A stretch of DNA of 64,000 nt, taken from assembly GCA_015501075.1 (NCBI GenBank), contig JADNYJ010000011.1, positions 468,786 through 532,785 on the forward strand, read 5' to 3'. Below are positions 48,612 through 62,596 of this stretch, piece by piece. The first letter of the stretch is position 1; each line of letters opens with the position of its first letter. Under the pieces are notes generated by a model that did not search any database, had not been told where the DNA came from, and worked only from the letters and a program-made list of their open reading frames with translations. The DNA comes from Gymnopilus junonius (lineage: Eukaryota; Basidiomycota; Agaricomycetes; Agaricales; Galerinaceae). The position numbers and the translations under genes are program-made.

Positions 48612-49611
48612 TGTGTGCACTAGGGTTGCATAAAAAACTCCTGGGGGGGTTACTTACTGGTAAGTTACATGTCACGTGCATTAAATATTTAATATATTAT
48701 TTTTTCGCCGCCTGCGGCACTTGACGACTCTGCAGGCTTCTCGCAACCATTGATTATGCACTACTATACATCACCTCCTTTCGATACGCTAATCAAATGA
48801 CATCGAGAAGTCATTGTCGTCAAGATTAGCACTAGGAGCATCACCTGGTGCCAACACTGGCTTTGATTTCAACTAATTCACTTGCCACTGAATTTTTGCT
48901 TCCAAAATATAGTTCGCCTCAAGCCAGTATTCAACAATCCACAATGGCAGGCATATATCCATGTTTCCGTGGGGGTAAACGAGGGATTGGATTGTCTGAT
49001 TGGCTTCCAATGCAACGCCCCTTCGTTTGCGTATTTCTAGAGTTTCTTCACCTGTTGGCATGGCCAGAGATTGTAAAAATGCGACCCGTTGTTCATCTTG
49101 GATGAGGCTGGCTGTTTCCAAGAAGAGCATGTCGTCGGTGAGATCAAGTAGCTTCGGGGCATTCTTGTCAGAAGGGACTGGGAAAGTAGACAAGTCCACC
49201 ACATTGAGACTATCTTCTGGTATCAAAATCTCAGATATACTGAGAGGTATGGCTGCTATGCGGGTCATTGGGGTGAGATAAATGTCGAGGCAAATGTCGA
49301 GAAAATTGATGATTTCTGCCGGTCCGGCTACTACTGTGAATGAGTAGTGAGGACTGGTCTGCTAGCTACTCAAGTACATAGCACATTCCTGATGGCTGAC
49401 CAGCTCTAAAGTGGTATAGGAGATACTACATATTCTTGGCTAGAATTATACAGCCCGAAGGTGGCTGTTAGAACCTCCTTGCTCCTCGGCCCCCAACTGA
49501 CCTATCACGTGATACAGGTAACTTACCACCTGCGAACCCTGCCCTATCAAGGAGGTAAATTACCGGGCCGGTAAAAAACAAATAGTTTTTTACGCAACCC
49601 TAGTGCGCACA
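48612..49611. mobile_element. 1,000-bp element with 28-bp terminal inverted repeats
   Basis: The left end (48612-48639) begins TGTGTGCACTAGGGTTGC and continues into an A-run and CT. The right end (49611-49584), read in reverse, is TGTGCGCACTAGGGTTGC followed by the same A-run and CT; only two bases differ over 28. A second inverted pair lies inside: GGTAAGTTACATGTCACGTG (48659-48678) against the reverse of 49503-49528. Flanking target-site duplications are not obvious. This is a non-autonomous DNA transposon by structure, inserted within the larger island. Confidence 0.7.
48873..49268 (-). other. Open frame carried inside the 1-kb element
   Basis: A frame of about 131 codons with protein-like composition (LTDDMLFLETASLIQDEQRV; LPLWIVEYWLEANYILEAK). 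It is not a recognisable transposase and has no catalytic motif. It might be a captured host-gene fragment or the remnant of the element's own protein. Confidence 0.3.
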
Positions 49612-49796
49612 CTGCCACAGCTTGAGGCGTGTGCTGTGCTCAGTGCTGAGGCTCGGCCTCGGCGCGCAGCCTTGCTTTTCTCACGGGGTACCAAAGGCTC
49701 TCAATGCAAACACAACCACCTCTCAGCGCGCGCTATTCAAAGGGGAGCAAGCTCCCCAATTATAGCATCTAGGGAATAATTAACGATTGTCCAAAG

Positions 49797-51350
49797 TCAA
49801 AAAACGCTTCTATAAATCAGGGAAATATCCAACGTGATGACAGGTTTACTGAGAATGAAAGGTTCCAAAACAATGCGACCCGAACATTCATCGAGACCAC
49901 GAACTCTGCCAGCCCAATTCTCACGAGAGAAATCCTTGAGTATAACTGAAGCTCTAAAATTCTCGAAGTCCTCGTGTCCTGGCCATGGGTAGGAGAGTAT
50001 AGCGACTCCCCCATGCCGACGCATGAAAACGCCCCTTTTGTATCCCAAAACCGGGACAAGTCCTCGGAGGAGGGTGATGGGTGCGCTTTTCAACGTGTAT
50101 ATCTGCGCAGAAGGGACTGGTGAATTGAAATTGATATTCATTCCTTTGATAAGCTCCTCGCTCAATAAAGAGAATCGGACTACTGAGTAGGGGAAAATGA
50201 AAGGGTTCGAAATCACCGAACATTTTTCCAGAACTTCCAAGAGTGGAGGGATTGATCCAGGAGGGATTTGGAAGGTAAGGGAAATGGGGATGCTTTCGAT
50301 GTTGTAAATGAGCTGACGATTCGACGTCGAGATGAATAACTTGTTCCCTTCCAGAAAGTAAACGGCGTTCTATTTGTGGTATCAGTAGCAGCTCAACGGA
50401 AGATCTGAATAAGACGCACTATTTTCTCTACCAAATGATTACTTATAATCCTCATGGAATAGTTTGATATTAGTCCGTTCTCGTGTCCTTGCGACGCCAG
50501 CGCCTCTTGCCAATTGACCACCACAAAATGAGTCTCGGGATCATGATTCTCGAGCCAAAAGTAATAAACGAAATAAGGTCCGCCAATAGCGATACCCTCC
50601 AACGGTCGATTGGGAATTTGAGAGTATGAAGCGACGTGCCGAGCTGAAAGACCTACTCCCCTACCCTTCTCATCCACCTCCAAAACCACCTTCCAGATCT
50701 GCAATAGTTCCTCATTCCGCGTCGATATCGACAAAGCCAAGTTGAAAGTCAACACGGGCTCCTTATCATCGATGTCCACCGCCATCTTCGTGGACGCCCC
50801 GCTCGTAGTCTGCTTGGGAACCAAGAGCCTCTCCACCATATCCTCAGACTGCGCATCGAGATCGACATACTCCACCGATCCCGCCGTAGTAGCGAACAGC
50901 ACCCACCTCCCGCCCTCGATCAGGAGGAATGGCCGCGATTGGGGTATGCGCAGCGTGACGCTCCTCTGCCGGACGGGGAACTTGTCGTCTCTTGACCACC
51001 CGATTTCTGCGCCTTGCCATCTGAGAAAGAGATGCTCGAGCTCGGGAGAGGTGTAAGACTCCATGAGACGCTCTAATCGCGGGCTCAGAGTGGGAGTTAT
51101 CAATCGATTTCGAGCTTGCTCTTGGGGCGTGTACCCATCATGTTCAAGGAATTGATTTTTCCAGATAGAGAGCGTTTTGGATAGCTCGCAAAAGCGCCTG
51201 CAGGTCTAGATAACGCATTGTTAAGAGGAAATCATTGTATAACTCGCACGAAATCGTCCCAACGCACCTTCCGGATGGAAAGAACATCCTTCCAGGCTAC
51301 TTCTTTGAAGATCTCGACGATCAATTCGGATGGAAGATGCCCCAATCCCA
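49797..51350 (-). CDS. F-box domain protein (first exon start unresolved)
   Basis: Probable SCF ubiquitin-ligase adaptor. The F-box sits in the exon ending at 51268: GHLPSELIVEIFKEVAWKDV, then LSIRK before a GTGCGT donor. It continues in exon 51205-50420 with TCRRFCELSKTLSIWKNQFL. After another intron the last exon (50369-49797) runs to a stop with SLIYRSVF. Both complete exons are whole codons (262 and 191). The middle contains beta-strand-like repeats (WVLFATTAGSVEYVDLD; LLQIWKVVLEVDEKG), suggesting a propeller-like substrate domain, as in many basidiomycete F-box proteins, though no canonical repeat can be fixed. The ATG is not clear: an acceptor (CAATAG) near 51357 suggests a short upstream exon. 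The gene lies immediately beside the mobile-element island, only about 25 bases from its proposed right end. Confidence 0.72.
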
Positions 51351-51715
51351 ATCTATTGTGAGCATTCGGCACCTGGGATGTCTGCACAGCAGATACCGAG
51401 TGGGGTTTCCATTATGGTCGTTATTCATAGTCAAAAAAGAGAGTTCAAGAGGATGATAACACCAACATTCACCTGCTCTTCCAGTATCATCGTAGATTAG
51501 GTAGAGGGGCGTCGTCACGTTGGTGGGTGATGACCAGTTCATGATCACCATAAAAATAAGCCGTGCTCCAAACTGCAAGGGCACTGATGGTGATAAAATA
51601 AATAAATTGAATCTGGAAAGACCCATCGTTTTAAAACAAAAACATATTCAGTGCTTTGATCAACACAATCAGTCAGACGTGATCTCCGCAAAAAATTCGT
51701 CCGTATTAACTACAT
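51351..51715. other. 5' region of the F-box gene
   Basis: Probably contains the unresolved first exon of the minus-strand F-box gene; a minus-strand frame here shows no motif. Otherwise nothing recognised before the tRNA. Confidence 0.35.
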
Positions 51716-51811
51716 CTCTCTGTCTGGGAGTCGAACCCAGCTTTCGCGCGCAACAGAAGTCAAACACTGAAGCATGACAGGCGCGTGTACTAACCGATAT
51801 ACTAACAGAGA
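51716..51811 (-). tRNA. tRNA-Asp (GTC) with a 24-nt intron
   Basis: The reverse strand folds as a cloverleaf with a fully paired acceptor (TCTCTGT with ACAGAGA), D-arm sequence AGTATATCGGTTAGTAC, T arm CTGGG-TTCGACT-CCCAG and discriminator G73, the tRNA-Asp identity base. The anticodon GTC is followed by A37, then a 24-base intron (51774-51751), then CGCGCG closing the anticodon stem. The intron position just after base 37 is canonical. Apart from the acceptor stem it matches the intronless copy at 55243-55314. Confidence 0.92.
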
Positions 51812-52119
51812 GTTACTAATGTTGGTCAAGGAGAGATCTATGTTGTATCCAGAAGTTGGTCAAAATTCTTCTTGCAGCACCCATACATCATCTCGATCAC
51901 AACTCAAAATTTAATTCCCCCCTCCTAAAGGCCTCGATCGAACCAGAAATCACGAATATCCAAACTATCTCGACTTCGAGCTCCGGGCAAAAGAAAGAAA
52001 AAAAACTTCTTGTTCCTTAATTTCCGCTCTAATTTATCGTCTTATATTTTATCACCACCCATCTAATACGAATACGAGTTAGCCCCCCAATGTTATACTC
52101 CTAGATCTTAACACCTTAT
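51812..52119. other. Intergenic; nothing recognised
   Basis: AT-rich flank between the tRNA and the 3' end of prolyl-tRNA synthetase. Confidence 0.45.
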
Positions 52120-54740
<2,621 letters not shown>

Positions 54741-55242
54741 GTTGTGGTAGGACGCCCGGAGGGGGGGAGGAAAAGAAGAAAAGTGTGACTCGGACTGGAC
54801 TCGAGCTGGTCTTCTGACTCTTATCGATACTATCAGATCTCCTCTATTCCGTCTTGCCAGCCCACATATTCGCGTCAGCTGTCTGCCAGCATGTCGCCCA
54901 GGGAGCATCGAGTGTCGTGGTCACGGTCAACCTCAGTCGGTTAGATTATATTTTTCGTTGTTGATGACAAGCCCATCACTGTCCTCGACCGCTCCTAGTC
55001 CTTCTTTCTTGCTCACAGGTTGCAACTGCTCTTGAAGAGTCTGTGCTTTGCCCGCATCTGATCGTGTGCCATAACCAAGTTCTGAACTGAACGCATGTCT
55101 TTACTCCTGTCTAATTTCTAGTTTCTTCGAAATTAAAGTCCGCCATGAAATGTATCGTTCCAATTTACTAGTAGCCAAAAAATTCAACAACGCGAAGCAT
55201 TCCTCCCAGAAACAAAAAAATACATATCCTGCTCGTCACTAA
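54741..55242. other. 5' flank of prolyl-tRNA synthetase
   Basis: Presumed promoter. An in-frame minus-strand extension upstream of the chosen ATG exists, but it is not supported because the usual N-terminus starts at MAASLADT. Nothing else was seen before the tRNA. Confidence 0.4.
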
Positions 55243-55314
55243 CTCTTCGCCTGGGAGTCGAACCCAGCTTTCGCGCGTGACAGGCGCGTGTACTAACCGA
55301 TATACTAGCAAAGA
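55243..55314 (-). tRNA. tRNA-Asp (GTC), intronless
   Basis: A 72-nt cloverleaf on the reverse strand: acceptor TCTTTGC with GCGAAGA (one T-G pair), anticodon arm CGCGC-CTGTCAC-GCGCG, T arm CTGGG-TTCGACT-CCCAG, discriminator G73. The body is the same as the intron-containing copy at 51716-51811; only the acceptor stem differs, with paired changes. Confidence 0.93.
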
Positions 55315-56483
55315 TCGTTAGGGTGCTATATCCTCAGACCACCATGATGACCTCGTCATCCATACCTTGGCTCACCTCTCGGCCTTTCCGACTGGAAACG
55401 TGGTAAGAATCAAAATCAAACCCACACCATGACGTCTGCTCGAGCTCAATTCCAATAGATCTCCTCCTTCGACTTTATTACTCAGGCTTCGCAAGTTTTC
55501 GTCAACTTGGGTCCAATCTCCAGTTCAGCTGCTCGGCCTCGTCGACACTCAAGTCAAACACTCCGGCTTTGTCAGTCGAGGATTTAAACTGGCTCGATTG
55601 TGTTCATCCTCCTGCTAGACGAGTCTTTCTCTCTCGGATCTTCGTATACCACTGACAACCTTCGGAAACCTCACCTCGTTGCTTCAAAAGTCGCATGGCC
55701 AGTGACATCTCTAATCTTCCAACAATCCTTCTAGGGCACTTCTAGCTTCATATCAACGTCTATCACATGAAGCCTTTTCGTTTGGCGCCCTGTAATCACT
55801 AAGAAGCCAAACGAAACACTGCTACTAGCGGATTGTTAGGTATGTGCATCTGATTCTAAATCCCAATAGCTTCAAAGTTGACACGAAAAATGTTCACTGC
55901 CTTATCACGAATGAGAATGATCCACCCCTAATTGGTGCTCTACATGTAACAAGCAAGTGAGTCGGTTGAATTTTGATTGGAACCCTACCCTATTTACTCT
56001 ACCTATTAATGAGTCCAGAAGATCTTTTTTAGTGCCGAAAATATTGGGGTGGGAGGGATGTACATTGATTACTATTCCATGTTAACACTAAAATGATACT
56101 AGAGTTCATCTGACAGAGGTGAAATACATTCAGCTCATCACCTTCTAGGCGCTTAGTACCGAAGGCTTCATTCAAATATACAGCGAAGCCCACGGACAAT
56201 ACACACATGATGATGTCGCTATCTTAGTCTGACTGGATAAAAACATAACCAGAAGTCCTAAAAGGTATAAAAGGACCTCATGGCACCAAGGACATCATTG
56301 TCCACATAGTATTAAGAGATACCAGGTCAGTTATATTCACTGTTCTGTTGTATTTTGCGAAACTGCTGACAGTATTCTCATCGCAAGGGAACTCTTGCAA
56401 AGGCCAACTCAATCCATTTTGTATGAATCATAAACCTAATGCCTAAAACTTAAACTCAAATTAAATCTCCTTTGAATAGAGAA
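55315..56483. other. Intergenic region; nothing recognised
   Basis: No open frame of note on either strand, unusual for over 1.1 kb in this window. No repeat or RNA fold could be recognised. The last 150 bases are the presumed promoter of the small secreted protein gene. Confidence 0.5.
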
Positions 56484-56827
56484 ATGAAATTCTATGCACT
56501 ACCTATCCTCGTCACCATTGGTGGCCACATCACACTCTCAGCTGCCTACACAGCAACAGTTTATCAAGGCGGTTCATGCAATCTCGACAACCCCACCTTC
56601 CCATCATTCACCATTGCAGGTTTGCCCTCTCAATGACAAAGACCGGCTGCATCACCCCTTCCGTCCCAGTGGCTCCAGGGTCTTTCTCTCTCACCGGGTG
56701 TGCATCGGGAGGATCTGCGATGCTTTTCAGCAACACTTCTTGCACTGCATTGTTAACTACTATCCTCGGGGGCGTGGAATGTGCTGGGAGTTTGCCTGTG
56801 GCGTCTTTCATTATCGACAATTGTTAG
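56484..56827 (+). CDS. Small secreted protein, frame broken once
   Basis: The ATG at 56484 opens a clear signal peptide (MKFYALPILVTIGGHITLSA) followed by YTATVYQGGSCNLDNPTFPS. The frame hits a stop near 56631, but coding composition continues one frame over: SMTKTGCITPSVPVAPGSF, then Cys/Ser/Thr-rich sequence to SFIIDNC and a stop at 56827. The shift lies beside the TTT run at about 56620 and would be repaired by one base. The protein would be roughly 115 aa with six or more Cys, like many small Cys-containing secreted proteins of fungi. I recognise no family and propose no function. Confidence 0.5.
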
Positions 56828-58422
56828 ACAAATGCTCGTAAACTAGTAGTAATTAGATATATACATACCATGTATTTAGTAGCGTTATCATCACCTCTTC
56901 TGACTAGAAGCACTTCAGTTGTCAAAAAAAAAGCCTTGATTCTCTAATCATGTCATGCATTTTACAGGAATTAAACCGAGAGTTTCCCTAGTAAGTAGAT
57001 AGTTAGCTAGATTAGATTGGATCGCATCAGCGGCTGTGCATGTTCTGCGTGCCAGCGCGGTCATCCACCTTGATCCTTCCTTGCCCCCAATGCTACTTAT
57101 ACTGCACGACTGCTCGATGCGACTCTGAGTTTCAGCTTCCCAGGTCCGAGGAAGATTGTCCTGCTCCAACGGTCTGGTCGTTACAGCCCAGGCACAAAGA
57201 GCGAACATGCACCAGTTAAGGGCGGAGTTGGGGCGGAGTGCTTTCATCAGTCAACTTGAAATCCTCCCTTGCTTGACTGAATATTGAGTAGCCAATTGCC
57301 CTCCGTCATTCTTGACATAACTCCAACCAGGTGAGCAACTCAGTTGGCTTTGCTTGATCTTAAAAAAATCCATCCCTCAGCTGATCATCGAACAGTAGTA
57401 CTTAAACGCAAATGGGGATCTTTCCGATCCTGTGTCAGCCATTTACAGACTACATGCACTTCGAAGCAGCCAATGCCTCCATTGTGTTTGTCTGACTTGA
57501 TCCCAAGAAATCAAAAATTTCTAGGTGTATTTCACACAGGATTGACCATAGCTGAGCATTTTGTACACAAAATCATCAATTTGGAACTCAGGAAAGAGAA
57601 AATAAGTCAGCTAAGACAGTCATTGGGGGCTCAGAGGCATAAAAGTTGATCACACCTTTGCCAAACCTACCAATCATGATAATTTTGCCTAAAAATATGG
57701 TGCACCCAAAACTTCATGGGAATTTAATGAAAACACTGTTTTTGGGCTCTATTTGACCATCCGAGTTTAAATCTACACTCCGTTTTGTCTGAAAACATTT
57801 GTGATCCCAAGATATAAAACTAGCGGACTTTGCTTGTCTGCAACTGTATTTCGACTTGAAGTCGTTGAAAATAGGAACACGTGACAGATTCTAATCTAAA
57901 TTTGGCATTTACTGCCGTAAATGGAAGGCGATCTGGTGCATCCCCAATACAGTTTTTGTTCCACTGCCCAAACCCAAAGGCCAAATCAAGCGGTGAGCAT
58001 TCAGCATTGATATTGGCATGACGGGTTGTGAAATGGCCTGTGATCATTTGAATTAGCTTGAATCAGTAAATCTCCTCCAAAATCATGATTCACAATTCTA
58101 TTTAGAGGGAATCAACCTTGAATCGACCTATGAAAATCAGACCTGTTGAATCATGCCATAATTGGTTACTCTGACTGTCCCTATTCTCCATACAGTGGGC
58201 ACAAGTTTGATAATTTGCCTTCTGCTAGGGTTCCAAATAAGTCAGACCGAAGCTGAAACTAAAATACTGAATTTAAAAGACATGTTGGCAGGAAAGATTA
58301 TCCACAACATTCTAGAGGTCAAGTTGATTAGTTTGGAGGTAGCAGAGTGCGGTGCGAGCAAATGACTGCTGAGCCGAAATTGAATTGGCAGCTAACGGGC
58401 TGTCATATCCCATTTTTGTCAG
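56828..58422. other. AT-rich intergenic region with no convincing gene
   Basis: Short open frames lie on both strands; none has a motif. Parts around 57650-58150 are AT-rich and monotonous, as in decayed repeats, but no terminal repeat or transposon protein can be shown. A first exon of the following small gene may lie near 58160-58360. Confidence 0.4.
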
Positions 58423-58664
58423 CATGCGGAACCAGCACGACCATCACTTGCGTTCTAGCTCCAGGACAGTCATATAAAGGGAACTTCAGCCCAGCTCAAG
58501 CGTCCGTTGCCATCACCACTGCTCATGGTAATTGCCATGTCAGCTTGTACCTGCAAAGCAATCAGGGAGGTGGCATTTCGCAGAGGTTGGACACGGATAC
58601 GACCAGCACCTGCGTCTTCACCGGTTCTGCTACCTGGAAGAGCTATGGCATCTTCTGCGACTAA
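58423..58664 (+). CDS. Last exon of a small Cys-containing, probably secreted protein
   Basis: A strong acceptor precedes 58423 (branch GCTAAC about 28 bases upstream, then TTTTTGTCAG). The exon encodes a Thr/Gly/Ser-rich sequence with spaced Cys residues (TTITCVLAPGQSYKGNFS; TTAHGNCHVSLYLQSNQGG; TSTCVFTG) and ends WKSYGIFCD with a stop at 58664. The composition resembles small secreted beta-rich proteins. No upstream exon or signal peptide could be fixed, so the gene is incomplete as annotated. It is not obviously a copy of the secreted protein at 56484. Family and role are unknown. Confidence 0.4.
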
Positions 58665-59022
58665 GCAACTAATGGAGAGGACGTACAGGCAGAAACATAT
58701 CAAGTAACATGCAGCAACTTCTTTCTTTTGAAATTCGTCCGAGTGCTTGCAAAAAGAAAATTTTTACATACATAACACAAACTCGCCTCCCGTCCTTTAT
58801 AAATTTGTTGTCACACAACACAATTGATCATATTTCTTGATGGAGTTCGAGATCTTGAATTGAGTTTCTTTGTTTGGCTGACTCGAAATGGCGACTTATC
58901 TCCAAGACTATCTGAGATTGAGGGGTTTGGACAGAAATAATGTTACAACTGAATCATTATGGAGTAAAATGAATGAAGGAATCTATAGAGAAGAAAATTT
59001 GACCGAGTGCATACAAGCTAGG

Positions 59023-61674
59023 TTAGTTCACGAGTTCAACAACGAGCGGAAGTTGCGAATGGGGCAGCGTCTTTTTACGATCCTCTTTCAAGATGGGTGT
59101 AGCGATCGCATTCATCTGCCAGGAGATCTCTTTAACAGAAGGAGAGAATCGGAATGATTCAACGAGAAGCGAGAGTACGACCTCTGTCACGAGGACAAGA
59201 CAAAATAGGTCAGAAGACTTGACAAATTCTTCGAAGATATCCCTTGCTTTGACTTACTCATCTCCAGCTGAGAAAATTTGAAACCACTGAGGACAACGCC
59301 CAGATTCAGGTGTCCGTAAGGGATGGAAATTGAAAGTGTACTCACATACAGGCTCTTCCACCTCCTAGGAAAGTCATTCTAAGGAAAGCACATGATCAGC
59401 ATTGGTAGCCCCAAAGGGAAGAAAAATGGGCATACAAGTGCGAATAAACCCCAGGAATATGCGCCTCATCTACCTTTTTCGGCAACGGTTCGAGCCATCG
59501 CTCAGGTTTCCACTCCAGCGAGTCCGGGCCCCATATATCCGGATTGCGATTAGATGCCAAGATGCCAATAATTATGTTGGTATTGTTTGGCACGAAGATA
59601 TCATGCATTTCCCGGCCGTCAAGGCCTGTGATTGGTTTAGAGAGGGGGAGAATGATGTCTTGGCGCGTGCTAAATATGCCAGAAATTGAGAGTTTACCGA
59701 TCCACTATTTTTCAAGGAAGGGAGCCTCAGGACTTACGTTCTCGACATGGTGGAAACAGGAGCATAACTGGACGTGAAATTTATCAATGAAGCTCAACAA
59801 GCCACAGAAAACTTGTACTGACAGTCTTAGCGTCTCCCGGCAGACAGCATCAAGGTATGGCAAATTGACCAACTGATCATACGTCAGATCTCCATTCTGT
59901 TCCTTTCTAGACTCTTGGATCTCCCTTCGCAGCTTTTCTTGCGCATCTTGATGTTTTGAGAGAATAAAAAGGATCCGAGACAGCGCTGAAGATGTTGTAT
60001 CCGTCGCGGCGAAGGTAAGAGTTCTGAAAATAAAACAACACGAGCTATTGTTAAGTAGAACGAAGGGAAGAGATGGTTGATTGACCCACGAGACTTGTCC
60101 TAAGAGTTCCTCTTCGGATAGACTATCAGCTTCAGAGGCCTGCATATTGGCCCTCACTAGACAACTTTCAGATCAGGTTGCCCGTTGCTAGAGATTTGGT
60201 GCGTAACGCACAAAGTATGCTGATAATATCCTTCCCCTGACCGACTTGCCTCATTACGGCGTCGTCGCCCTCAGCCAACGCCTTCTTCTTGGACTCGATA
60301 ATCTCAACGGCAGTATTGTGCAGCACGTCAATGATATCTCGGAAATCGTGAAGTTCTTTCCAAGGAAGGAGATCTATCATACGTCGTTGGAATTTTGGCG
60401 AGCCAAACTTGGAAAGGAAGGGCAACAAGTAGTTGCGCGCCCAGATGAAATGGAAACTAACGGGTCTATCACATCGCCAAAAATATTAAAACGCTTGAAA
60501 GGCTCACTTCAGAATGCACAAACTTACGCGAATCTTTTGACTGACAGGCTATATGGATGCAGCACTGCGTCTTCAGTGAGCGTGTCGAAAGAGTATCCTA
60601 GTCCACTCTGGCCGACCAGTTCGAGCGCCGTTCTGCTCATCCAATGCAGCATATCAATCTTTTCGGAACAGAGGGTTCAGTTCGTATTGATGCGTCAGTC
60701 CAAATCACTTACCTCCTGAGGACCATTCATCACTTTCTTGACCAATGTGTTTTTGAGCTATAGATAAGTGAGCTAAGCGGTCAAAAATAAATGTATTCCT
60801 CAAATGCTCTGACCTTGTAGGTTACATCATAGAAGGTTGGAACTGTTGAAAACAGGTTACATTGCATACTACCAGAGAGTAAAGGTAAGGAAAACCTACT
60901 CATATTACGTAGGTGTGCCATGGAGAATACTGGGTTCAGCATCTTCCTTTGTTTGCGATGCTGTTCACCTGAAAGGAATTGGATGAGCGTCATATACATA
61001 TAAACCAGCAAATTATAAGTTACCGAGGGCACCGAGGAGGCCAGGCCCAAAGCAGGCTTTATTGTGTCTGGTGAAAGGATTTAACACAATACTCGGAAGC
61101 TAGTGCAAAGATTTAAAGGGCATACACAATGAATGCAGACGTTTCTTCATAGGTATATTGGTCCTACAGTGAACGTTAAATAAACTTCAGTCACGATGAG
61201 TGTCCTATTACCTTCACAACTATGTTATGCATCGCCTTTGGATCAAAGACATAGAGCTGGTTTTCCTACAGAAATGATCGAATTTGACTGGTTCGTTCGA
61301 TGATCGTAATAAAAAGTCATACCCCAAGTACGGACTTGATCTTGACAACACTGCCATCTTATCGTTGGAAAGCAACGCTTTAGAGACACCACAGATATAT
61401 TTCTGGAGATAAAAACGTACACTTGTCTGCGATCTCTTGATGAAAGTTCCAAGCATTGGGGTTGAATACTTTCGGAAAATTTCCTGTATGACAAAGCTCG
61501 TGAGACTGCGCAAGCATATTAATCCGACAAACTTGGTTTACCTTTCCAAATTGACTTGACAGGAGGACCTGGGATATTATCAAGGTACGAGTTGGCGTTG
61601 TGTCGTCGGAGTGCCTTCCAAACAGCCACGGAAGCTACACATAAAGCAAAAGCTTCAAGGATAAGGTGAATCAT
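59023..61674 (-). CDS. Cytochrome P450 monooxygenase
   Basis: Haem-thiolate monooxygenase of the ER, substrate unknown. The start at 61674 gives a membrane anchor (MIHLILEAFALCVASVAVW) followed by the Pro-rich hinge NIPGPPVKSIWKG. Along many short exons I see EQHRKQRKMLNPVFSMAHL (C-helix), LLPWKELHDFRDIIDVLHN, the I-helix FAATDTTSSALSRIL, the K-helix VCRETLRL (ExxR), PERWLEPLP (PERF region), and the haem loop FLGGGRACIGFKF with the Cys ligand. The haem-loop coding is split by two introns, between 59360 and about 59200. The last exon reads VVLSLLVESFRFSPSVKEIS and ends in VVELVN. The I-helix motif is A-A-T-D-T-T instead of the more usual A/G-G-x-D-T-T. All key elements are present, so it looks functional. 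The family number cannot be given from sequence alone. Confidence 0.9.
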
Positions 61675-62596
61675 GACAAGCTAGGTTGTTCAGAAATAGT
61701 CGTCTTCGAAAGGCCTGCCCCTCCTATTTATCTCCCCACCCCAGACCACGAGAAACCCCACCGCCTCCCCTCTGCCGGAATCCGTTAGAGATCGCACTAT
61801 CTGACAAGTTTTTGCATACGTTCCGAGGAGCAGGAGTCACACCAGACATAATATCCATCGACGTAAAACTTCCCCAAATGATTGACGTGGCCACCTAATG
61901 TGGCCTGTTCAGGTTAAACAGCCGGTGGCCCGAGGTCATGCAGGCATTATCGCATCAGTGTCTTCTAAGCGGTTTACAAGAAAAGATACAGGAATGTCCA
62001 TCTGAGGCAGCTCGTCGGAAATTAAATGGAGCCGAGACCTAACTGTGGAGAGAGAGAGGAATTCGTGATCGGGTTGTCGTGAGCAAGTCAAGGTCATCCA
62101 AAATGTGTCGGCCTGCCAACAAAGTAAAGCTGTGGCAGCTGGATGAGGGCAGTTGACCATGGCCGGCGATTGTAGTCTCAATGACCGAGGATACCATGTT
62201 GATCACTAATGTATTTAGGAAAAGAACTCAAGAAGCAGCAATGTCGTGGGTAGTGACTATGAGATGATGACAATATGAGGATGGTTCCGAGACTTTTATT
62301 CATGACTTTCTTCAGTAGGCTGAGTTGCAGTAGATGAACTTCCTTTTGACTAAGAATCGTTATCGTTATATCCAACAAAAGGCCAAGGACGTACAAATAA
62401 TAGGCAAATTCTACACTTGCTTCATGAACTGTGGAGTCAGTAGGTGCGGGGCCACGGAGGCACAAGCTCCAAATCGCTATGTCGCACATATGGACCTACT
62501 ATCTAATTGCAAGTAATCCTATCACATTTCCGCACGAAAAAAGCACAAGAAAAGCAAAACAAAAGAGAGGGGCAGTTCCTGTATTGGCACAATAAT
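61675..62596. other. Intergenic; P450 promoter and synthetase 3' flank
   Basis: Only short, motif-free open frames. Nothing recognised. Confidence 0.45.

Larger units (their letters stand above)
45827..49771. mobile_element. Mobile-element island with Helitron remnants and Helitron-like termini
   Basis: This stretch is AT-rich and holds only broken coding pieces, among them a Helitron helicase C-terminus. Both ends carry the same 11 bases in opposite orientation: GGGGAGCTTGC at 45850-45860 and GCAAGCTCCCC at 49746-49756. At the right end a perfect palindrome GGGGAGCAAGCTCCCC (49741-49756) lies 11 bases before CTAG (49768-49771). A hairpin followed by CTRR is the signature of a Helitron 3' end. 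At the left end, read on the minus strand, a 7-bp stem (45860-45854 with 45844-45838) lies seven bases before CTGG (45830-45827). Whether this is one element, or two nested or abutting ones, cannot be decided here. Confidence 0.5.

Noticed and set aside
58423..58664. Idea that the small secreted exon is a virus-type killer toxin
   Set aside because: Cys spacing and sequence do not resemble a family I can name; no evidence beyond small size and Cys residues.
58888..59157. Plus-strand 89-codon frame at the P450 3' end
   Set aside because: It overlaps the last P450 exon on the other strand, which carries clear family sequence; no motif supports the plus-strand reading.
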